From NCBI RefSeq assembly GCF_009727055.1, contig NC_052354.1, positions 39,998,679-40,062,678 on the forward strand: a stretch of 64,000 nt of DNA, written 5' to 3'. The position numbers and the translations under genes are program-made. This DNA comes from Benincasa hispida. Lineage: Eukaryota > Streptophyta > Magnoliopsida > Cucurbitales > Cucurbitaceae. Positions 57,344-64,000 of the stretch are shown here, one piece after another. The notes under the pieces were generated by a model, which saw nothing but the letters and a program-made list of their open reading frames with translations, searched no databases and was not told the origin of the DNA. Each line of letters begins with the position of its first letter. Position 1 is the first letter of the stretch.

Positions 57344-58857
57344 TGTTAAGTCAGGATTTACCGTCACAAATAAACCTCTAACCTAAAAAAATAATATTTG
57401 CAATTCATCGAACCTACTTCTTCTACTAACTATTAGCATAAGCGGTAAGTCTGGGGTTGAATCTCATGGAACATGGAATTAAATCTTCTCTTAAGCTAAA
57501 TTCAACCATTGAAAGCAATAAAAATAGGGGATTTTAGCTTGAAACGAATGGAAAATTTGCATGAAATCAAAATACAAGGGATGAATGTAAGCTGGGATTA
57601 GTCTATCTAGTTTCTAGAGCAAGAGAGATATTCAATGAAATTTCTATCATCGACTTCTACAAATTAATTATGCATTCAAGTTTTGCGTGCACAATAACTC
57701 GCTTGATACGACCGAACTAGCCTCTACAAAGGTGGCCAACTAACAAAGACCAAGTCAAGAAAGCGTCCTAAACATTAATTAAGGTTGGACAACCATTTCC
57801 TAATTAATCTACATGCTTCTGAATTCTATTGGGTTTGATAGCGTCCATATAGAACTAAAAACATGTGGATTACGATTAAGGATCCTATTGTGTCAATTAA
57901 TAAATTGGTTCGCTTAATTCATTAACCGGAATTATCTTTGAACATAGTAATTAATGCATTCTAGGAATCGCCATCAAATGTACAATTAACTATTGCGACC
58001 TAGGTGATTTTGGCTAAACATTTTAAAAGAATGTGACGTAACGAAGAATCGATAGAGAGGTAATGCATGCTAATGAGCGAAAATTCAATAACACAAACAT
58101 AAATATAATTATAACGGATTCAAAGAAGACATAAATTTAGAATGAAAACAATTAAAAAAGAACAAAAATTTCAAGAAATTATCAAAAAATTAAACAATTA
58201 AAAAAGAACAAAAATTTCAAGAAATTATCAAAGAATTAATGCTCTAAAAACTAGAAGGAAAGCTTACTTCATTGGTTCATAAAGAAATCAAAGAAGAAAT
58301 CCAATCCATGCTTACAATCTAAAAGAAATTAAGAAATCTAACTTAATTATGCCAAAAAGATAAATGAAAGGAAGAAATTGGAGTCTCACCTCGACCTCCA
58401 TCGGTTTTTACAAAAAAAGAACCCTAAAATGGAAGGGGTAATGGTAGTGTAACCATACTGATGGGTTGGAGAGGCACGCGCGCTTGAGTTTCCATCAAAA
58501 CTTCGTATCACTGCGGTGCTTCCTTGTTTTCTTCACAATCTGCCTTCGAGCGTAAGATGGAAGCGTAAAGGGATGGTTTCTATGATACGTAGGCCATTTT
58601 TCACAGCCTTGGAGCATAAGGCTACACTGTATATAGGGTAATTACGCTCCATGAAGGGGAATTTTGGTCATTTTCCTCCTTTGAAGCTTTAGTGCTTATT
58701 TTCACTCTAGTTTGCTTCAAATTAACCCCATTTCACATCTTAAACTTGATTATACATCTTTGGTACTCGATACCTACAAAATAGCTTAATTAACATGTAA
58801 TATCCATTAACGAGCCTCAATTAAGCTTAGGAAAATAGTACTTTTATAACCCTAATA
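57344..58857 (-). repeat. 5' LTR of element G
   Basis: On the plus strand TGTTAAGTCAGG...CCCTAATA, 1514 bp, matching 53185-54743. It lacks the block containing the reverse TATA box (junction AACCCTAAAATG/GAAGGGGTAATGG near 58430), so this LTR, which should have driven the element, has no promoter now. It also carries a 46-bp tandem duplication (58147-58238). Confidence 0.87.
58147..58238. repeat. 46-bp tandem duplication in G 5' LTR
   Basis: The unit AACAATTAAAAAAGAAC...ATCAAAAAATTA is repeated twice with a period of 46 bp. The other LTR of G has one copy (around 53990-54030). Confidence 0.88.
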
Positions 58858-59100
58858 GTGGTGTCTGAGAAGAGGTTGTTCTGTTTGTGGTTGTTCTGTT
58901 CGTGAGGGGGTTTTGTGTTACTGTGAACGAGAGAGGTTCATGATCTTGCTGTAGAGTGGAAACATGAAGAGTTGGTTTTTCAAGGGTTAGTTTTCATTTC
59001 CCTTTTTCTTCTCTGTAAATCTAGTAGAAAATCATGCTTAATAGTTGTTAGTTTATTCTTATTTTTGTTCTCTATTTTGTTAAGTTCTGTAAAATGAAAA
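58858..59100 (+). repeat. 3' LTR of copia F, right part (end approximate)
   Basis: After G the LTR resumes with GTGTCTGAGAAG, GTTCATGATCTTGCTG and AATCATGCTTAATAG, comparable to the tail of B-type LTRs (GTTCATGATCAAG, AAGCATGCTGTAAT at 18635-18715). The end is not exactly definable; minus-strand H gag follows. Confidence 0.65.
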
Positions 59101-59350
59101 ACTAAGACATGAATGCATTCATAAGCTTCCATTGTAGGAATTCCAATCCCTTTCATATCTGGGAGAGGCCAGCCAATGAGAGCAAACTTCCAGGAACTTT
59201 TGTCAATGGACTTCAGAAAGGTTGTCATTCTTGCATTCCAATATGCATAGTTTTTTCCATCCAAGTCGAGTGGATGCGAGGTTGCATCGCTTTATTTGAT
59301 TCCTTCCATAATTGAACACCAGGATCACAACATCGGAGATAATGTGACCT
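59100..59350 (-). pseudogene. Copia H gag, N-terminal half
   Basis: The minus strand reads D-G-K-N-Y-A-Y-W-N-A-R-M-T-T-F-L-K-S-I-D (a DUF4219-type copia gag N-terminus), then W-K-F-A-L-I-G-W-P-L-P, down to about 59100, where copia F LTR sequence begins. The likely start region (about 59330) follows a primer site. The continuation of a gag of the same general type is at 43462-44004, the far side of F. Confidence 0.8.
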
Positions 59351-59364
59351 GCTCTGGTACCAAT
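59351..59364 (-). promoter_or_regulatory. Primer binding site of copia H
   Basis: The minus strand reads TTGGTACCAGAGCAG, one base off the tRNA-iMet complement TGGTATCAGAGC, directly inside an LTR ending ...TTTTCA. Confidence 0.75.
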
Positions 59365-60292
59365 TGAAAATAATATGTAAGTGTCTAACATACATTAAAG
59401 AATGTTACGAACTATGTCATGACAATATCAAAAACATTCAATAAATAAAAATACCAAACAAAAATAACACCAAAGATTGTTAACCCAAACCGGTGATTAA
59501 CACCTACATCTGGGGGACAGTGTGCTCGTGGAATGATAACTTCACTAATATAACTGATAAGTGATTACAACATAGTATTTATTTTTACTGACAACTCAAA
59601 TACTGTAATCTCGACAGAGCTTAACAACTCAACCGTTAACCTAGGCTCTCGTTAGATATGAAACTCCTTCCATAGAATACTTACACTCCCACTAAATAAA
59701 GATATCAGTGAAGAATGTCTTAGGCTCCCCCTATGACTGAGACACCCTCTCAGCTACACTCAAGCTCTCCTTGAGTAATGAAACTCCTTCTCATTAGCAC
59801 TTTATCTTTCCCTTTCGAGCAAAGACAACTTCACTCATTTAGTTTAGGCTCCTCCTATTTCTCAAGCTACCGATGAAGCATCCAAATAGCTTGGAGTAAG
59901 TCTCCAATCTCACAACAACACAATCTTCTCCACCGTTAAAGATTGACAATAAAAATACTTGTGACTATAAAGTGTCACAAGACAAATGACAATTCAAATC
60001 TCTTCGTTGAAACGGACAGCCCTCACCCAAAGACTAAGAGTCTTTAATACACATAGCGGATACAGAGAAGCCCACCCCTAACCTCCAAAAATACTTGAAC
60101 ACAAATAAAGAAAAGATCTGCAACAACATCGCATACATGAGTTTTTTACATAAAGAAAGTATTTTGTAGGATCAACATTTTTAGAAAGCAACCGTTAACT
60201 AGATAAGCTAAATGTAAAGACAACCCAAATAACATTTGACTACCTTAAACAGATATTGCCAATACTAAAAGTGCAACAATAATTACAAAACA
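59365..60292 (-). repeat. Putative 5' LTR of copia H
   Basis: The minus strand would begin TGTTTTGTAATTATTG (at 60292) and end ...ATTATTTTCA (59365), 928 bp, just before the primer site. There is no second copy in the window to confirm the outer edge, so the 60292 boundary is a guess from TG and from where sequence character changes. Confidence 0.5.
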
Positions 60293-60987
60293 TTATAAAG
60301 TTTAGAAATATTTTAAAATGAAATGATGTGAAAATTATGAAAATTTTGGGTGGTTAAAGAAAAAAAACTCAAATCAATTCAATTCTAAGGTGAAATAATG
60401 TGAAAATTTAATGAAAGAATTTTGAATGAGGTTAAAAATAAATATATGTTATTTTTTATGATTTTTTCAAATTCAATTTCTTTAGAAATGAAAGTTTTGG
60501 GTAGAGAATAAAGCTCAAATTGAGAAAAGTTTGAAGTAGAAAAAAAGTAGCACATAAAAAAGACATAATTCTTTGTAAAAAAAAATGACATTTGTATGTG
60601 AAATTGTAGAATTATGTGTAATCAAGACCATAAAATTGAAAAATTTGAACTTAGTTAACGTAGTTAATTAAAAAAATGAAATTTTCTCGAAATCTCAAAA
60701 TTTTAAAATTTCATATCATCGAAATGGAGGGAATTGAAATATTCTCGAAAATTTAAAAATTTGAAATTTCTCAAAAATTTCGTCGAAATTGGGGACAAAA
60801 CGAAATTTCCCTGAATCAAAATTTTAGCTTATCCAATACCAATAATTTAGCTAAATTTGAACCGAACCTATTGGTAGTGGGAATAATAAAGCTTCTGTAA
60901 GGATTATCTTTGAAGTGCGAGGCCTATGCGAACAATGGCTAGATTGTTGCTTGCGAGGCTCTTAATACTATTAGAATTTCCCATATT
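60293..60987. repeat. AT-rich region with GAAATTTC-like words
   Basis: Words such as AAAATTTC, GAAATTTC and CGAAAT(T/C) recur on both strands, particularly in 60655-60830. No gene or known element recognised. The minus-strand frame at 60385-60591 is Phe/Ile-rich noise. Confidence 0.5.
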
Positions 60988-61155
60988 TGTTGAGATTCTT
61001 CAATTTAAATCTTTTATGTCTTTCTGTATCTTCTCCTATTATTCAGGAATATTTGTGTATCTTACTGTATCCACCCTATTATAAATGATTGTTCATTCTT
61101 CAAGTAATTTTTTAATGAAATATAGCTGAGAAATTCGAATTACCTATTTTTATAT
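60988..61155 (+). repeat. Short 5' LTR of copia I (putative)
   Basis: TGTTGAGATTC start with a TATA-like CTATTATAAATG at about 61076-61087, ending at the primer site. 168 bp would fit the short LTRs of Retrofit/Ale-type copia elements. No 3' LTR is in view. Confidence 0.6.
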
Positions 61156-61167
61156 TGGTATCAGAGT
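61156..61167 (+). promoter_or_regulatory. Primer binding site of copia I
   Basis: TGGTATCAGAGT matches the canonical copia initiator tRNA-Met primer site (TGGTATCAGAGC) except for its last base. Confidence 0.85.
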
Positions 61168-61990
61168 AGTTTGACCCACGTCCCTCCCTAATGGCTTCTT
61201 CTTCTTCCCAACCCAACCCTGTTGTCTCTACCCCTCAAATCTCCGGCCATCTCTCCAACATCTGTAATTTGGTTCCAGTTTGACTCAATGCCGCAAACTA
61301 CGTTCAATGGAAGTTTCAAATCTCAGCGATTTTTCGTGCTCATGCTTTGTTTCGCCATTTAGATAACTCCATGCCTATGCCGCCAAAATTTTTCACCAAT
61401 AATGCCCACAACCATCCCACTGTCGAGACCACTACTCAAGCACAGTCTATTGCTGAATCGCCTCTGCCGTTCCTCAGACTGTTCCTAACGAGATTAGCAC
61501 TGAATATCTCTAATGGAATTATAGAGATTAGATGCTTATTACCTTAATCAACGCCACACCTTCTCCATCTGTCTTCTCTCATAGGTTACATCCACAACCA
61601 CTGCCAGAGAGCTTTGGATCAGTCTTGAGACTCGATATTCTTCTAAAACTCAATCTAGCATATTGGAATAAGATCTGCCCTTTATATAGTCAAGAAAGAG
61701 GCCATAGAGAATATCGAACAATATTTGCGAAAAGTAAAAGTATTGGTTGATAACCTTGCCGCTGTCGGTATTCAAATCGATGATGAGGAGACTCTTTTAT
61801 ACCAGTAGAGTTCAATGCCTTTTGCACCTCCATTAGAACGCGGGACACTACTCTTTCCCTTGCAGAGCTTGAAGTCCTTCTGGATGCTAAAGCCATGACC
61901 ATCAATGCTCTCCAATCGGTGGCTAAATCAGTTCCCACAGCGATGGCCGTATTCCAGCAATCTAATCGTGGCGTTGGACGAGGAGGTGGA

Positions 61991-62889
61991 TGAAAGCATC
62001 CACGAGTCTGTGTCCTAATTTTAATTTTACACAACGCACGAATAATATATGTCAAAGAAGAAGAAAAGATTCGAAAATCATACCCTTAAAGATTAGTTTC
62101 GGAAACATACGGATTTTCTCTCCAAAAACTATGAACACGAAGAATATAGAGGGAATGATTTGGTTAACAATTTCAATATTTTCAATACCTTACAACTCCA
62201 ACACATTTTGGAGTATTTATGAAAGAACCTTTCTTTTCATCCTCCAAATAATAAAGAGAGAATTTATTGAAGAAAATTTAAGGTTTACGAATTATTAGAA
62301 GAAAATGAAAGGTTTATGCAATTAGAAATACATATAAATAAATAAAACTAAAAAACATACATGTATTTATTTAATTTATATATATATAATATTCTCTCAA
62401 ATATTTAATATGAATTTTGTTTTTAATTAATTTGATTCTCACTTTATCTCAAATGAGCTATTGACCCTTCACAAATTAAGTATCGTTGGGTCAAATTAAA
62501 ATTATCTTCCAATGAACAATAAGCAATTTTATTCCTCTAGTTTTGTTTCTAGCTCCCCTATCAAAGGACAACCTTCATAAGATTTAGGTCTATGGTCGAT
62601 GAAATACAAGTCTCATCTATCAACCGATGAAATACAAGTCTCATCTATCAACAGTGTTATATGGAGAGACTATGCATTTCATTTTCTGGTCTTATACAAA
62701 CTCTCTATCATGATCACTTTACAATAATTGTAACTGTCATACACAGCCTTATCCATCTACTTTTTTTAGTTTTTGTGGATATATGTAACTAAATAATAAA
62801 TAAAATATCTATTTATTTTATTAGATAAATAAATTGTTTGAAGCAATTACAACTACAAGATCCAGTAGATTTAGGTATCAACCTCAAGA
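61991..62889 (-). mobile_element. 899-bp solo copia LTR in copia I gag
   Basis: The reverse complement begins TCTTGAGGTTGATACCTAAA (compare TGTTGGGGTTGATGCCCTAA in LTR L) and ends CTTTCA. Flanking duplication GTGGA (61986-61990) and ATGGA (62890-62894), one mismatch. Removing it rejoins the Gly-rich gag tail. It shares E/F LTR phrases, such as TTGTTAACCAATAA-type and CACAAATT...AGGGTC segments, in shortened form. Confidence 0.83.
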
Positions 62890-63106
62890 ATGGAGGCAGG
62901 GCAGGCGGCAGTCATGAGTATCGTGGAAGGGGAAGGCAAAATAGAACATCTCAAAACCCTAATCCAACTTGTGGACCAAATGTGAATATTGGGCCTAATG
63001 GGTCCTCTTTCTTTCATGGGTCTCCAACTTTTAATGGGCCATCTTAGCACCGGGCCAACTTATTGGGCCAATTTTCTGGCTTTACTAATTCTAATTATGC
63101 AGGTTC

Positions 63107-63713
63107 TAGGAGTGCAACAAAAAATCGAAAAACCGAAAAATCCAAACCAATCAAAACAAATTCAATGGTTTGATTTGGTTTTTAGTATAAAATTAGATAT
63201 CTTGATTTGTATTTGGAGAAAACAAAAAAGTATTGGTTCAAACCGATTTTTATTAGAAAAATAAATAAAAATCGAATCGATCCAATGATATATATATACC
63301 CTTAAAAAATATCTTTTAGTATTTTAATTGTTATGGTGTATGTATATGTTTTTTAGAAAAAATATCAATTATTATGGAGCTTGTATGATTTTTATTTAGA
63401 AAAGTATCAAGAAAAAGACAAAATGTCAAATTTCAATTTATAGAAAAAGAAATAGACCCAATTTTAATTTCAGATTATCGAAAAGGACCAATTCAAAAAC
63501 AAAGTGGTAATAAAAAATAAAAATTGGAGAAAAAAAGGAAAATGCCAAAAGTCAAAAACCAAACCAATAATAAATCGATCAAAATAAAACCAATCCAATG
63601 GTTTTGTCCTTTACTGGACATTGGTTTAGATCTCTTCTTGATAAAACCGATTGATCTGATTTGGTTCTTGGTTGACCTCAAAATCGACATAACCGAACTG
63701 ACTTTCACTCCTC
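63107..63713. mobile_element. 607-bp hAT-like non-autonomous element
   Basis: Ends TAGGAGTG (left) and CACTCCTC (right) form short terminal inverted repeats. The 8-bp flanking duplication is GCAGGTTC (63099-63106) and GTAGGTTC (63714-63721), one mismatch. Eight-base duplications and TAGGG/TAGGAG-like ends are typical of hAT elements. Subterminal parts are rich in AAACCG/CGGTTT-type words in inverted arrangement. No transposase is encoded. Removing it rejoins gag at N-Y-A-G-S-H-Q-N-E. Confidence 0.85.
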
Positions 63714-64000
63714 GTAGGTTCTCATCAGAATGAGCGAATTTTCTATCAAATATGCAATAAATCTGGCCACGGTGCATTAGACTCCTATAATAGGATGAAC
63801 TTTTCTTTTCAAGGCTGCCATCCACCGGCCCGGTTGACTACAATGGCAACAAATAATATGTCTACTCAACATTCTTCTCCTACTAATAATTTTTTGTTGT
63901 CTGACAGTGGTTGCAATGCCCATATGATGAATGATTTAGCCAACCTCAACCTAGCCAATGATTATAATGGTGAAGAAATAGTTATTATTGGTAATGATCA

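Larger units (their letters stand above)
53185..58857 (-). mobile_element. Non-coding gypsy-like element G (LARD-like)
   Basis: Two LTRs (53185-54743 and 57344-58857) bound a 2.6-kb interior with no recognisable gag or pol. The gypsy-type primer site lies beside the upper LTR and a hairpin plus purine-rich tract beside the lower LTR, so transcription would be on the minus strand. Target duplication ATGGT (53180-53184) and GTGGT (58858-58862), one mismatch, within the copia F 3' LTR. Length 5.7 kb. It resembles large retrotransposon derivatives that depend on proteins from autonomous relatives. Confidence 0.85.
44005..59100 (+). mobile_element. Copia element F with nested gypsy-like G
   Basis: 5' LTR, leader, broken gag-pol, polypurine tract and 3' LTR in order. 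The 3' LTR is split by element G (53185-58857). The outer right end is approximate (about 59100), because the 5' LTR has lost its own distal end and cannot be used to define it. Flanked on both sides by minus-strand copia H gag fragments. Coding sequence is heavily mutated. Confidence 0.85.
61191..64000 (+). pseudogene. Copia I gag to protease start, twice interrupted
   Basis: The ATG at 61191 begins M-A-S-S-S-S-S-Q-P-N-P. Codon 31 is TGA, after which N-Y-V-Q-W-K-F-Q-I-S continues in frame. The later gag shows E-Q-Y-L-R-K-V-K-V-L-V-D-N-L-A (about 61705) and Q-S-N-R-G-V-G-R-G-G (about 61960), with frameshifts. A solo LTR interrupts the Gly/Arg-rich tail (61991-62889), and a hAT-like element interrupts the next part (63107-63713). 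Then comes the zinc knuckle Y-Q-I-C-N-K-S-G-H-G-A-L-D-S, with its first and last Cys replaced by Tyr and Ser (about 63745-63790). The end reads F-L-L-S-D-S-G-C-N-A-H-M, the protease motif region near 63900. The element runs off the window. Confidence 0.85.

Noticed and set aside
1..64000. Host protein-coding gene, tRNA or rRNA
   Set aside because: No frame outside retroelements shows a recognisable domain or exon pattern, and I saw no cloverleaf or rRNA sequence; the only tRNA-like matches are primer binding sites.

Overview
This window is plant nuclear DNA made almost entirely of decayed, nested LTR retrotransposons. I found no intact host gene, tRNA, rRNA or CRISPR array. The copia elements have very long LTRs (about 1.6-2.1 kb) and a gag beginning with a W-K-x-x-I-N-x-I-L-A-x-D-D-L-K-F-V-L type sequence. 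To my knowledge such elements are abundant in melon and gourd genomes, so a Cucurbitaceae source is likely; that is inference, not proof. A mate-pair library adapter and a single N beside a poly-T run show this is a draft assembly.

Layout. 1-1646: AT-rich flank with a degenerate ATCACTGATAG repeat. 1647-6571: copia element A (+), with 5' LTR, primer site, leader and broken gag/integrase. 6572-9845: copia D (-), same family as A, with an inverted RNase H piece. 9846-34110: a gypsy-type LTR 'K' split by copia B (10192-32739). B is itself split by a solo LTR (16756-18836) and by a 10.3-kb Athila-like gypsy element C (21051-31386, minus strand). Target-site duplications support each of these insertions, and a second uninterrupted K LTR at 41673-43184 shows the empty site for B. 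34111-37323: reverse copia LTR 'L' split by a solo LTR (35026-36983). 37324-41672: copia E, 5'-truncated. 41673-43400: second K copy (-). 43462-44004 and about 59100-59364: two halves of an old minus-strand copia gag (H), apparently split by copia F (44005 to about 59100). F's 3' LTR contains a non-coding gypsy-like element G (53185-58857). 59365-60292: putative LTR of H. 60988-64000: short-LTR copia element I (+), whose gag is interrupted by an 899-bp solo LTR and a 607-bp hAT-like element.

No working system emerges: every gag/pol is interrupted by stops, frameshifts or insertions. The most unusual signals are: (1) a stem-loop just upstream of the 3' LTR in three different gypsy-type families (C, K, G), with what looks like a compensatory base change; (2) a dense array of degenerate AAACGATCGT words in copia B's LTR and leader; (3) a perfect 38-bp Nextera mate-pair junction inside element C, between two diverged copies of the same gag start, which marks a misassembly; (4) two independent insertions about 20 bp apart in homologous copia LTRs, just upstream of the TATA box; and (5) a local inversion inside copia D.
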